Of a stretch of DNA of 64,000 nt, positions 53,227 through 61,393 are shown in pieces. The notes under the pieces were generated by a model. The model was given only the letters and a program-made list of their open reading frames with translations. It searched no databases and was not told the origin of the DNA. A program made the translations under genes and the position numbers. Each line of letters begins with the position of its first letter. Positions within the stretch are counted from its first letter, which is position 1. This stretch comes from JBBSAT01 sp046351235 (GTDB taxonomy: Bacteria > Myxococcota_A > Polyangia > Polyangiales > Sandaracinaceae): contig JAXLYV010000007.1 in NCBI GenBank assembly GCA_046351235.1, forward strand, positions 124,001 through 188,000, given 5' to 3'.

Positions 53227-53943
53227 ATGACCGACACGCGTGCGAGCCTCGACTCTCTCTTCGCCGCCGAGCGCGCCCTTCGCGAGGCCGAAGAGGCGTT
53301 CTTCTCTTCCGCCTCTCCCGAGGACCTCTCGCGCGCCCTCGCGGCGGCCGCCGACGACGCGTTCGCGCTGCCCGCGGGCGACGATCGCTCGATCCGGCTC
53401 TTCCGCCTGGCGACGCTCGCCTCGGAGCTGCCGGGCCCCGAGCCCGTGGCGGTGCTGCTGCGAATCCTCGACGAGGAGGACCTCTCGGCGCGCGCGGAGG
53501 CCGGCGAGAGCCTGCTCGAGCTCGCCTACGATCGCTTCAAGGAGGTCGCGACGGGGATCGAGGGCCTGCTCGCGCGGCGGCACGATGGCCCGGCGATGGA
53601 AGAGCTGCCGTTCATCCTGACGGAGGTCTTCGATCCGGATCCGGTGCCGCTCGTCGCGCGCTTCCTCGAGCACCCGCGCGCCGACGTCGTGGCCTGCGCG
53701 ATCGAGGCGCTCGCGACGTACGGGGACCCGAGCGCGACCGCGAAGATCCGCCCGCTCCTGCGCGACGAGCGCAAGGTGGTCGTCGCCGACCTCGAGGGCG
53801 AGGCCACGATCGGCGAGCTCGCGCGCGAGGCCGTCGCGGCCCTCACGCCCGAGCCGGCGCCCGGCCGGGGTGGCCCGCGGCCCGGCGGCGGCGGGGGTCC
53901 GCGTGGCGGTGGCCCGCAGGGTCGCAAGCCGCGCCCGTCCTGA
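53227..53943 (+). CDS. HEAT-repeat-like protein with Gly-rich tail, 238 aa
   Basis: Helical repeats run from about 40 to 200, for example PEPVAVLLRILDEEDLSARAE, PVPLVARFLEHPRADVVACA and ATAKIRPLLRDERKVVVADL, of HEAT type. The last 30 residues are Gly/Pro/Arg-rich (GRGGPRPGGGGGPRGGG), a disordered, possibly RNA-binding tail. There is no signal peptide, so it is probably cytoplasmic, unlike the secreted HEAT protein at 31386-32153. ATG at 53227, 33 bp after the DedA gene. Confidence 0.7.
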   Translation: MTDTRASLDSLFAAERALREAEEAFFSSASPEDLSRALAAAADDAFALPAGDDRSIRLFRLATLASELPGPEPVAVLLRILDEEDLSARAEAGESLLELAYDRFKEVATGIEGLLARRHDGPAMEELPFILTEVFDPDPVPLVARFLEHPRADVVACAIEALATYGDPSATAKIRPLLRDERKVVVADLEGEATIGELAREAVAALTPEPAPGRGGPRPGGGGGPRGGGPQGRKPRPS

Positions 53944-53963
53944 GGCACCATGGGCGCCTCGGG

Positions 53964-54899
53964 ATGAAGGACGACGAGGTCACCGACATTCGCGGAGGCT
54001 CCACGGCGCCACCGCCACCCGACAGCGGGCGCATCTCGCGCCCCGCGGTGCACACGAGCACCCCGCAAGAGGCGTCGCTCTACGACTCGGTCGTCGTGCC
54101 GCGCTACTCGGCGCTCTTCTCGCGCGCGCTGCTCGACGCGATCGCGCCCGGCACGCGCGGGCAGGTGCTCGACGTCGGCTGCGGCACGGGGCATCCGGCG
54201 CTCGACGTGCTGCGGCGCCTGACCGGCCAGGGAAGGGTGATCGCGGTGGATCGCGACTCCGGCTTGCTCGATCTCGCGCGGCGTCGTGCGATCGAGCAGC
54301 ACGGCAAGCGCATCTTCTTCAAGGTGGAGACGGCGAGCGAGCTCTCGTTCGGCGACGAGGTCTTCGATCTCGTCGTCGGCAATCTCGTCTTCGGGGCGCT
54401 CGACGGAGACTTCTCGTGGGCGGGCGGCGGCACGCCGCCGGGCGAGCGCGCGGTGCTGGGCGAGATCCGGCGCGTCCTCGTGCCGGGCGGGCGCGCGCTG
54501 CTCTCGCGGCCGCTCGCGGGCACCTTCGAGGAAGCGATCGACATGCTGCGCGAAGTGGCGTTGCGGCGAGACCTCACCGTCGTCGGGCGCCGCGCCGAGC
54601 TCCTCGCGTCGCGTCATCCCACGGCCGAGACGTGGCGCGAGCAGCTGCAGCAGGCGGGGTTCTCGCCGGTCGAGGTGTCGAGCGAGGAGCACAAGCTCGC
54701 CTTCAAGAGCGCGCGCGATCTCTTCGCCGACCCGCTCGTGCGCGCCATCGCTCTCTCGGAGTGGCGCTGGGTCGCCGGCCTCGAGCCGGGCCACGAGACG
54801 ATCCTCGACGAGTGCGAGCGCGCGCTCGAGACCTACTTCGCCGGCGGCCCGGTCTCGCTCACCGTCGTGACCGGCGCTGCCCGCGTCGGCCGTGCCTGA
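53964..54899 (+). CDS. SAM-dependent methyltransferase (class I), 311 aa
   Basis: Rossmann-like methyltransferase. Motif I is QVLDVGCGTGHPALDVL (about 74-90). The SAM-ribose acidic residue is in VIAVDRDSGLLDLA, motif post-II is VFDLVVGNLVFGA, and IRRVLVPGGRALLSRPL marks the usual strand after the post-II region. A pro-rich N-terminal leader (about 1-40) precedes the fold, and a helical C-terminal part (about 235-311) may bind substrate. Acceptor unknown; the YDSVVVPRYSALFSRALLDA opening resembles UbiE/Coq5-type small-molecule methyltransferases. ATG at 53964. Confidence 0.85.
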   Translation: MKDDEVTDIRGGSTAPPPPDSGRISRPAVHTSTPQEASLYDSVVVPRYSALFSRALLDAIAPGTRGQVLDVGCGTGHPALDVLRRLTGQGRVIAVDRDSGLLDLARRRAIEQHGKRIFFKVETASELSFGDEVFDLVVGNLVFGALDGDFSWAGGGTPPGERAVLGEIRRVLVPGGRALLSRPLAGTFEEAIDMLREVALRRDLTVVGRRAELLASRHPTAETWREQLQQAGFSPVEVSSEEHKLAFKSARDLFADPLVRAIALSEWRWVAGLEPGHETILDECERALETYFAGGPVSLTVVTGAARVGRA

Positions 54900-54928
54900 G
54901 GCGCCTTCGGGCGCAGCGGGCCCCGCGC

Positions 54929-55264
54929 TCACCCTGGTGGCGGCGGGCTCGCGCCGGGCCCACCCGGCCCGACCTGCGGCGCGCTTCCCGGCGCGATGGC
55001 GCCGGTCGTCCGCGGCAGCGAGAGCGCGCCCAGGTACTGCCCGATGTTCGACGGCAGGATGAAGAGCGTCGTGAAGAACGAGAGGATGCCCCACCAGCCG
55101 AAGAAGAGCGTGATGAGCGTCATCCGCCAGAACGTGCTGTCGATGCACGAGCGACAGAGGTTGCCCGAGACCGTGCGCGAGAAGCGCAGCACGACCGCGC
55201 CGACGTTCTGGGAGAACGACACCGAGCGCGTGGGCGCGTTGGCGCCGCAGATCTGACAGTGCAT
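54929..55264 (-). CDS. Zinc-ribbon membrane protein, 111 aa
   Basis: Two Cys pairs, HCQICGANAPTRSVSF and GNLCRSCIDSTFW, make a split zinc ribbon around an amphipathic stretch. One or two membrane helices follow in MTLITLFFGWWGILSFFTTL, then a short segment and a Gly/Pro-rich tail ending PGASPPPPG. The ribbon probably faces the cytoplasm. AGGAAAGGAACGAG upstream of the ATG at 55264 gives a ribosome-binding site. Role unknown. Confidence 0.65.
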   Translation of the reverse strand: MHCQICGANAPTRSVSFSQNVGAVVLRFSRTVSGNLCRSCIDSTFWRMTLITLFFGWWGILSFFTTLFILPSNIGQYLGALSLPRTTGAIAPGSAPQVGPGGPGASPPPPG

Positions 55265-55300
55265 GGCTCTCGTTCCTTTCCTCTCGCGCCGCGCGCGTCG

Positions 55301-55741
55301 TCAGTTCCCGCCGTCGCTCGCGGTGCCGGCGTCCGGCAGCGACGTCCCGTGCCGGATGTCCCAGTAGCAGCCGTACTCGCTGCCCGTCGCGGCGCGCGTG
55401 ATCACGGTCGCTCGCCCGCTCGCGGGGCAGACCACCGAGACCGAGGGGCAGCGCGTGGCCGGGGTGGCGTCGTCGTTCGTCGCGAGCGCGACCGACGCGT
55501 TGCAGTCGTGGATCGACACGTTGCCATCGCAGACCGAGAGCACCGGGTCGCCCTCGCACGCCGAGCCCACCTCGCCGGTGCACGCGATCGTGAGCCCCTC
55601 GCCCGCCGTGCAGGTGAGCGTGTCGTCGATGCGCAGGTGCCGGTTCTTGCAGCCGAGCAGCGCCAGCAGGCCGAAGAGCGCGAGCGCGCTCGCGGTGAAG
55701 AGACGGCCGAGCGGGGCACGAGAGGGGCGGGGGGCGAGCAC
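55301..55741 (-). CDS. Cys-rich lipoprotein, 146 aa
   Basis: Signal with lipobox GLLALLGC near residue 31. The mature part has eight or so Cys in a regular pattern (DTLTCTAGEGLTIACTGEVG, SACEGDPVLSVCDGNVSIHDC, RCPSVSVVCPASG), suggesting a small disulphide-stabilised beta helix or repeat, and ends with an Asp/Gly tail. GTG start at 55741; there is no better start because the Arg-rich n-region follows. It is divergent from mtnA with only 24 bp between starts and an overlapping GTACTAC/GTAGTAC on the two strands. Confidence 0.65.
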   Translation of the reverse strand: MLAPRPSRAPLGRLFTASALALFGLLALLGCKNRHLRIDDTLTCTAGEGLTIACTGEVGSACEGDPVLSVCDGNVSIHDCNASVALATNDDATPATRCPSVSVVCPASGRATVITRAATGSEYGCYWDIRHGTSLPDAGTASDGGN

Positions 55742-55765
55742 GCCCGCATGGTACTACGCGATCGC

Positions 55766-56866
55766 ATGACGCTCCCGTCCCTGGGCCGCGCGCCGCTCTC
55801 CGGCAGCGCCACCTTCGCCGCCGTCGAGATCGACCCCGCCACCTTCGAGGTCTACTTGCTCGATCAGCGGCGTCTTCCGGGCGAGCGCGTCTACCTGCGC
55901 TGCACCGAGCCCGACGCCGTCGCGGCCGGGATCCGCGACATGGTCGTGCGCGGCGCGCCGGCGATCGGCATCACCGCCGCGTACGGCCTCGCGCAGGTCG
56001 CGCGGCGCGTGGAGGGCGATGCCGCGACCTTCCTCGCGACGATGGGCGGGGCGGGGCGCGTGCTCGGCAAGACACGCCCCACGGCGGTGAACCTGGCGTG
56101 GGCGATCGCGCGCATGTCGCGTCGCGCAGCCGACGTCGCGCGCCTCGCGCCGGCCGAGCGCGCCGTCGCGATGCGCGAAGAGGCCGAGCGGATCCACGTC
56201 GAGGACGTCGCCGCGTGCCGCGCCATGGGCGAGCTCGGCGCCGCCGACGTGCCCGTGGGCGCGACGATCCTCACCCACTGCAACGCGGGCGCGCTCGCGA
56301 CGGGCGGCTTCGGCACCGCGCTCGGCGTGATCCGGGCCGCGCACGCGCTCGGCAAGGTCGCGCGTGTGCTCGCCTGCGAGACGCGGCCGTATCTACAAGG
56401 CGCGCGCCTCACCGCCTTCGAGCTGCACGAGGACGGGATCCCCGTCGAGGTCATCACCGACGGCATGAGCGCGCACTTCCTCGCTCGCGGCGAGATCCAG
56501 TTCGCCGTGGTGGGCGCCGATCGCATCGCGGCGAACGGCGACGTCGCGAACAAGATCGGCACCTACGGCCACGCCGTGCTCTGCGCCGCGCACGACGTCC
56601 CGTTCACCGTGGCGGCGCCCTGGAGCACCGTCGACCTCGAGACGCCCAGCGGCGCCGAGATCCCGATCGAGGAGCGCTCGCGCGACGAGGTCGCGAAGAT
56701 CGGCGAGCGCGTGCTCGTGCCCGACGGCGTGCCGTGTCGCCATCCGGCGTTCGACGTCACGCCCGCGCGCTACGTGCGCGCGATCTACACCGAGCGCGGC
56801 GTGATCCGCCCCAGTGCCGGGCTCACGCCCGCGTCGTTCGCCGAGGCCCGACGCGGCGCGCGATGA
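55766..56866 (+). CDS. mtnA: S-methyl-5-thioribose-1-phosphate isomerase, 366 aa
   Basis: MtnA isomerises methylthioribose-1-phosphate to methylthioribulose-1-phosphate in methionine salvage. It is a member of the eIF2B-alpha-related fold. Catalytic Cys172 is in LTHCNAGALATGGFGTALG and Asp252 in VVGADRIAANGDVANKIGTY, at the positions of the B. subtilis Cys160/Asp240 pair. Substrate-phosphate binding is suggested by VRGAPAIGITAAYG near 62-75. Length is normal. ATG at 55766. No other methionine-salvage genes (mtnB, mtnC, mtnD, mtnK) are in the window. The next gene starts 34 bp downstream. Confidence 0.95.
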   Translation: MTLPSLGRAPLSGSATFAAVEIDPATFEVYLLDQRRLPGERVYLRCTEPDAVAAGIRDMVVRGAPAIGITAAYGLAQVARRVEGDAATFLATMGGAGRVLGKTRPTAVNLAWAIARMSRRAADVARLAPAERAVAMREEAERIHVEDVAACRAMGELGAADVPVGATILTHCNAGALATGGFGTALGVIRAAHALGKVARVLACETRPYLQGARLTAFELHEDGIPVEVITDGMSAHFLARGEIQFAVVGADRIAANGDVANKIGTYGHAVLCAAHDVPFTVAAPWSTVDLETPSGAEIPIEERSRDEVAKIGERVLVPDGVPCRHPAFDVTPARYVRAIYTERGVIRPSAGLTPASFAEARRGAR

Positions 56867-56900
56867 CGGGAGCGCGCCGCGGGTGCTAACCCTCGGCCGA

Positions 56901-58364
56901 ATGATCTTCGACGACGCGTCTCTTCCGCCGCCCGCGCGGCGCATCTACTGCAACCGCACGCTCAACCTGCGCTCCATCGAGGCCATCGGCTTCGACATGG
57001 ACTACACGCTCGTCCACTACCACGTGGACCGCTGGGAGCAGCGCGCCTACGAGCACGCACGCGCGCGCCTCGGCGCGGCCGGCATCCCCGTCGACGGCCT
57101 CGTCTTCGATCCCGAGCTCGCCGCGATCGGGCTCATCGTGGACACCGAGCTCGGCAACCTCGTGAAGGCGAACCGCTTCGGCTACGTGAAGCGCGCCTGC
57201 CACGGCACCGCGATGCTGGAGTTCGAGGCGCAGCGGGCCGCCTACGAGCGCGTGGTCGTCGACCTCTCGGACAACAAGCGCTGGGTGTTCGCCAACACGC
57301 TCTTCAGCCTCTCGGAGGCGTGCCTCTACATGCAGCTCGTCGATCTCTTCGACGGCGGCAAGCTCGAGGGCACGGCGCTCAAGGGCGCTTCCTACGCGAA
57401 GCTCTACGCCGAGGTGCGACGCGCGCTCGATGCCTCGCACCTCGAGGGCGAGCTGAAGGCCGAGATCGCGAAGGATCCGGACCGGTACGTCGTGCTCGAT
57501 CCCGAGCTGCCGCTCGCGCTCATGGATCTGCAGGCGGCCGGCAAGAAGCTCTGCGTCATCACGAACAGCGAGTGGAGCTACACGCAGGCGATGATGAGCC
57601 ACGTCTTCGACCGCTTCCTCGACGGTCGAGGCTGGCGCTCGCTCTTCGAGCTCGTGATCGTGGGCGCCCGCAAGCCCGCGTTCTTCACCGAGCGCATGCC
57701 GGCCTTCGACGTGATCGACGAGGAAGGGCGCCTCTTGCCGAGGACCGGCCGCCTCGAGCCCAAGCGCGTCTATCTCGGCGGCCACGCGCGCCTCGTCGAG
57801 GAGTCGCTCGGCCTGCGCGGCGAGGACATCCTCTACATCGGCGATCACATCTTCGCCGACGTGAACATCAGCAAGAGCATCAACCGCTGGCGCACGTGCC
57901 TCGTGCTGCGCGAGCTGGAGCGCGAGCTCGAGGCCCTCGAGGGCTTCAAGGCGGCGCAGCGCGAGCTGACGCTCCTCATGGACGAGAAGGAGCTGCTCGA
58001 GCACCGGTACTCGCTCATGCGCCTCGCGGTGCAGCGCGCCGACAAGGCCTACGGGCCGCGCACGCCGGGGCTCGACATCGGCCGCCTCCGTGCCGACATG
58101 CGGGAGCTGCGCGCGCAGCTCGTCTCGCTCGACGAGCGGATCGCCCCGCTCGCGCGCACTTCGGGCGAGCTCGGCAACCGCCGCTGGGGGCTCATCCTCC
58201 GGACGGGGAACGACAAGAGCCACCTCGCGCGCCAAATCGAGCGCCACGCCGACGTCTACACCTCGCGCGTCTCGAACCTGCTCGCGAGCACGCCCTTCGT
58301 GTACTTGCGCTCGCCGCGGGGGAGCCTTCCGCACGACAGCGGCCCCGAGGGCGGCGTCGGCTGA
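56901..58364 (+). CDS. HAD-IG family 5'-nucleotidase (cN-II-like), 487 aa
   Basis: HAD-superfamily nucleotidase of the cytosolic purine 5'-nucleotidase type, hydrolysing nucleoside monophosphates. The nucleophile motif is GFDMDYTLVHY, with Asp32 as nucleophile and Asp34 as acid/base. Further signatures are LCVITNSEWSYTQAMM (motif II Thr), VGARKPAFF and YIGDHIFADVNISK (acidic motif III/IV). A coiled-coil-like region (about 335-420) precedes the C-terminal tail. Length and order match family members in deltaproteobacteria. ATG at 56901 is preferred over upstream codons that give an Arg/Pro-rich leader. Downstream of mtnA on the same strand. Confidence 0.9.
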   Translation: MIFDDASLPPPARRIYCNRTLNLRSIEAIGFDMDYTLVHYHVDRWEQRAYEHARARLGAAGIPVDGLVFDPELAAIGLIVDTELGNLVKANRFGYVKRACHGTAMLEFEAQRAAYERVVVDLSDNKRWVFANTLFSLSEACLYMQLVDLFDGGKLEGTALKGASYAKLYAEVRRALDASHLEGELKAEIAKDPDRYVVLDPELPLALMDLQAAGKKLCVITNSEWSYTQAMMSHVFDRFLDGRGWRSLFELVIVGARKPAFFTERMPAFDVIDEEGRLLPRTGRLEPKRVYLGGHARLVEESLGLRGEDILYIGDHIFADVNISKSINRWRTCLVLRELERELEALEGFKAAQRELTLLMDEKELLEHRYSLMRLAVQRADKAYGPRTPGLDIGRLRADMRELRAQLVSLDERIAPLARTSGELGNRRWGLILRTGNDKSHLARQIERHADVYTSRVSNLLASTPFVYLRSPRGSLPHDSGPEGGVG

Positions 58365-58382
58365 GGTCGGCCGCGCCGAGCG

Positions 58383-59666
58383 TCAGCGCGCGGGCGGCCC
58401 GCGCTCGGGCAACGAGAAGCCGAACGTGGCGCCGTGATCGGGGCGCCCCTCGGCCCAGACGCGCCCGCCGTGGCGCGAGACGATCCGCTGCACGAGCGCG
58501 AGCCCCACGCCGGTTCCTTCGAACTCCGCGTCGGCGTGGAGGCGCTGGAAGGCGCCGAAGAGGCGCGCGGCGAACGCCGGGTCGAACCCCGCGCCGTGGT
58601 CGGTGACCGTGTACTGCAGCTCGCCCGCGCGGCGGCCACCGCGGATCTCCACGCGCGCGATCTCGCGGCGACGCGAGTACTTCACCGCGTTGTCGATCAG
58701 GTTCGTCCAGACCTGGCGCAGCAGGTCCACGTTGCCGAGCGCGCGCGGCAGCTCGTCGACCTCGAGCTCGATCGGCGGAGACGGATGCGACGCGCGGACG
58801 CCCTCGAGCACCGAGCGCACGACGGCGCCCATGTCGATCTCGGAGATGGGGTCGATCGCGCGGTGCCCGAGGCGCGAGAGGCGCAGCAGGTCCTCGATCA
58901 GGTGCGACATCTGGTCGGCGTTGCGCCGGATCACGGCGAGCAGCTGACGCGCTTCCTGGTCGAGCGCGGGGGCGTGGTCCTCCTCGAGGATGCGCGAGAA
59001 GCCGTCGATCGCGCGGAGCGGCGCGCGCAGGTCGTGCGAGACGGAGAAGGCGAACGACTCGAGCTCGCGGTTGGCCGTCTGGAGCGCCGCGGTTCGCTCG
59101 GCGACGCGCCGCTCGAGCGACTCGACGAGCTGGCCGTTGTCGATGGCGAGCGCGGCGCGATCGGCGAGGTCCTGCACGAGCAGCAGATCGTCGTGCGTGT
59201 AGGGAGGCAAGCGCGGGTCGAGGCGGAACAGCGAGAGGTAGCCGAGGTTCGCCCCGCGCGCGCGCAGGCGCGCGACGATCATCCCGCGGATCCCGATGCG
59301 ATCGAAGATCGGGTGGAAGCGCGGGGCGAGCGTCTCCTTCAACCGCGGAAGATCGATCTCGGGCGCGAAGTAGGGCGTGCCCGTGGCGAGCACGCGCCCC
59401 GAGATCCCTTCGCCGACGCTCAGCGGCGTCGCGTCGTGGAACTCGCGCAGGTACGCGTCGATCTCGGGATCCGGGTGGTAGGTCGCGACCGGGACGAGCG
59501 CGTCGCCTTCCACGAGGCGGATGTTGACGGCCTCGCCGACCAGCGCGGAGAAGCGCGTCGCGATTACGCCGAGGAGCCGTCGCACATCGGGGCTCGCCTC
59601 GGCGAACGCCTGTGCGGACTCTGCGAGCGCCTGGAGGCGCCGCGACTGCCGTCCCTCGTCCGACAT
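58383..59666 (-). CDS. GAF-domain sensor histidine kinase, 427 aa
   Basis: GAF domain about 15-175 (FSALVGEAVNIRLVEGDALV, GRVLATGTPYFAPE), a short coiled coil, then a HisKA dimerisation helix with His211 in SFAFSVSHDLRAPLRAIDGF. The HATPase domain follows: N box TNLIDNAVKYSRR, G1 DHGAGFDPAF, LFGAFQRLHADAEFEGTGVG. It lacks membrane helices, so it is a soluble sensor. The layout is phytochrome-like without the bilin-binding PAS. No response regulator is adjacent. ATG at 59666, with TAGCTT ending 7 nt upstream; an upstream GTG would add an Arg-rich leader. Confidence 0.9.
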   Translation of the reverse strand: MSDEGRQSRRLQALAESAQAFAEASPDVRRLLGVIATRFSALVGEAVNIRLVEGDALVPVATYHPDPEIDAYLREFHDATPLSVGEGISGRVLATGTPYFAPEIDLPRLKETLAPRFHPIFDRIGIRGMIVARLRARGANLGYLSLFRLDPRLPPYTHDDLLLVQDLADRAALAIDNGQLVESLERRVAERTAALQTANRELESFAFSVSHDLRAPLRAIDGFSRILEEDHAPALDQEARQLLAVIRRNADQMSHLIEDLLRLSRLGHRAIDPISEIDMGAVVRSVLEGVRASHPSPPIELEVDELPRALGNVDLLRQVWTNLIDNAVKYSRRREIARVEIRGGRRAGELQYTVTDHGAGFDPAFAARLFGAFQRLHADAEFEGTGVGLALVQRIVSRHGGRVWAEGRPDHGATFGFSLPERGPPAR

Positions 59667-59673
59667 CTCCCGG

Positions 59674-59679
59674 AAGCTA
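59674..59679 (-). promoter_or_regulatory. Putative -10 TGCTAGCTT before the histidine kinase
   Basis: TAGCTT ends 7 nt before the ATG at 59666 and is preceded by TGC, giving an extended -10 of the form TGnTAnnnT. Confidence 0.45.
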
Positions 59680-59799
59680 GCATCGTTCGCGCGACGCGCG
59701 GCGGCGCGAAACGGCGAACGGTGCGCCGCGACGAGCGAGCGTGGAGTCGTGCCTCGCCGACGCCGCGCGCGTGCGCCGCGGCGTGGCACGAGGCCTCGG

Positions 59800-60306
59800 T
59801 CAGAGGCCCTGCTTGGCGAGCCAATCGTTGGTGTAGACGGCCGTCTTCTCGTAGCTCTCGCGCGTCGTGTCGGCGATGAACTTCTCGACGACGCCCCCGA
59901 CGCCGAAGACGCTGACCTCGAGGTCCACCTCGCAGATGCGCTCGATGCGCTTCTCGCCGCGCGGCTCGACCCAGAGGCTGCCGCCGATGCGGACCTTGTC
60001 GCTGAGCTTGTTCGTGGTGATCGAGTAGGTCCACTTCTGCGACTTCGCGTCGAAGCGGCCCGTCTCCGTGTACGAGAGCCCGCCGCCGATCAGCTTCGTC
60101 ACGACGGCCGGCGCGTCGCTCTTCGGCTCGGTGAACATCTTGCGCGTGCGGTCGGTGCCCGGGCTACCGGTGAGCTCGAGGATCTCGAACTGCTTGAAGC
60201 CGAGCGTGCCGAGGTAGAGGCCCTTGTTGTACTCGGGGTCGAAGAAGACCTTCGTCCAATAGGTTTCGGCGTCGCAGTGGAACACGTTGGAGCAGCGGAA
60301 GCGCAT
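59800..60306 (-). CDS. DUF2505/SRPBCC-like small protein, 168 aa
   Basis: Single START-like domain: begins MRFRCSNVFHCDAETYWTK with a strand-turn-helix, then FFDPEYNKGLYLGTLGFKQF, VVTKLIGGGLSYTETGRFD, IERICEVDLEVSVFG and a long C-terminal helix FIADTTRESYEKTAVYTNDW. The fold and order match DUF2505, a lipid-binding-type domain. Cytoplasmic, since there is no signal peptide. It is convergent with no neighbour and follows the PhnD-like gene on the same strand after about 90 bp. ATG at 60306 is clear because the upstream frame is Arg-rich. Confidence 0.72.
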   Translation of the reverse strand: MRFRCSNVFHCDAETYWTKVFFDPEYNKGLYLGTLGFKQFEILELTGSPGTDRTRKMFTEPKSDAPAVVTKLIGGGLSYTETGRFDAKSQKWTYSITTNKLSDKVRIGGSLWVEPRGEKRIERICEVDLEVSVFGVGGVVEKFIADTTRESYEKTAVYTNDWLAKQGL

Positions 60307-60395
60307 GGCGGACCTCGGCGCGCATTCAAGCGCGAGTCGGGCTCGATTGCCAACGGTCTGCGCGTACCCCGGAGCCGCGAGCGGGCGCGCGCGCC

Positions 60396-61220
60396 TCAGC
60401 CGTTCGTGAAGAGCTCGCGCTCGAGCGCGTCGTAGCGGGCCGGGTTGCCCTCGACGAGGCGGCTTCCGCCGAGCTCGACGATCACCTCGGACATCTCCTT
60501 GGTCGTGATCGCCTCGCGCACGTCCTCGACGAGGAGCGCGTCGGCGGTGCGCGCCGCGCAGAACGTGTCCCCCGGGATCGCCTCGCTGACGGCCAGCACG
60601 TCGAGCTCGTCGACCCACGGCCGGCGCACGATCTTCCCCTTCGCGTCGATCTGACAGAACGACGCGCCGAGATCGGCGGCCCCCGTCGCGAGCGCGTCGA
60701 GCACGGCGTCGTAGCTGCCGAGAAATCCCTGCGCCTGGAGCGAGAGATCGGGCGAGATGCCGCGCTCGCGCAAGAGCCGGCGCGGCACCACGTATCCAGC
60801 CGCCGACCAGTTGTCGACCCAAGCGGCGCGCTTGCCCTCGACGCTGGCCCAGTCGCGGATCACGCCCGGCCGCCCGAGCAGCGCCGAGGCGTAGGCCGGC
60901 TTTCCGTCGCGCTCGACCGTCGCGAGCAGCTCCACGCAGGCCTGCCGCCGCGCGCGCACGTAGGCGATGGGCGGTAGCCACGCGAGATCGACGTCCCCGT
61001 CCGAGACGGCCTCCACCACGCGCGCGTAGGTGGAGTAGGTGCGCAAGAGCACGCGGCGCCGCAGCAGCTGCGAGAGCCGGTCGGCCACCCGGCCGGGGTT
61101 GACCATGCTCGAGGTGACCACCGCCCCGACGCGGATCTTCGACTGCGCGCGCGCGAGCCGCTTGGCGTCACCGGAGGGCTCGGCTGGGTGCTCGCCGGAG
61201 GCCACGGATGCGGTTCGCAT
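60396..61220 (-). CDS. PhnD-like phosphonate/phosphate-binding protein without signal peptide, 274 aa
   Basis: Type 2 periplasmic-binding-protein fold of the PhnD/PstS-like group: KIRVGAVVTSSMVNPGRVAD, LLRTYSTYARVVEAVSDGDVDLAWLPPIAYV, WVDNWSAAGYVVPRRLLRERG, QGFLGSYDAVLDALATGAADLGASFC, then SEAIPGDTFCAARTADALL. It starts at ATG 61220 without a hydrophobic leader or lipobox, so the protein is probably cytoplasmic, and no ABC permease or ATPase gene is adjacent. It may be a regulator-type or orphan binding protein. TAGACT ends 10 nt before the ATG. Segments are quoted separately to show order. Confidence 0.75.
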   Translation of the reverse strand: MRTASVASGEHPAEPSGDAKRLARAQSKIRVGAVVTSSMVNPGRVADRLSQLLRRRVLLRTYSTYARVVEAVSDGDVDLAWLPPIAYVRARRQACVELLATVERDGKPAYASALLGRPGVIRDWASVEGKRAAWVDNWSAAGYVVPRRLLRERGISPDLSLQAQGFLGSYDAVLDALATGAADLGASFCQIDAKGKIVRRPWVDELDVLAVSEAIPGDTFCAARTADALLVEDVREAITTKEMSEVIVELGGSRLVEGNPARYDALERELFTNG

Positions 61221-61230
61221 GAAGTCGACC

Positions 61231-61236
61231 AGTCTA
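61231..61236 (-). promoter_or_regulatory. Putative -10 TGTTAGACT before the PhnD-like gene
   Basis: TAGACT ends 10 nt before the ATG at 61220 and is preceded by TGT, an extended -10 of the form TGnTAnnnT. Confidence 0.4.
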
Positions 61237-61336
61237 ACAGTGCGCTCGTGAGGTGGTAGTGCAGAAACATCGGAGCTTTCTGCGCGAGCGCGGGCTTCGT
61301 GCGGGTGGGTCCCTTGCGGCGCTCGGGGGGCGTCGC

Positions 61337-61342
61337 TAGCAT
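61337..61342 (+). promoter_or_regulatory. Putative -10 hexamer TAGCAT upstream of the CorC-type gene
   Basis: TAGCAT lies 51 nt before the GTG at 61394 in a GC-rich gap. The leader would be about 45 nt, so this is not a leaderless case. Confidence 0.3.
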
Positions 61343-61393
61343 CGTGCCGCGGCACGCACGCGTTCGCGCTGCCGCCGCGACGCTCGAGCCCAC

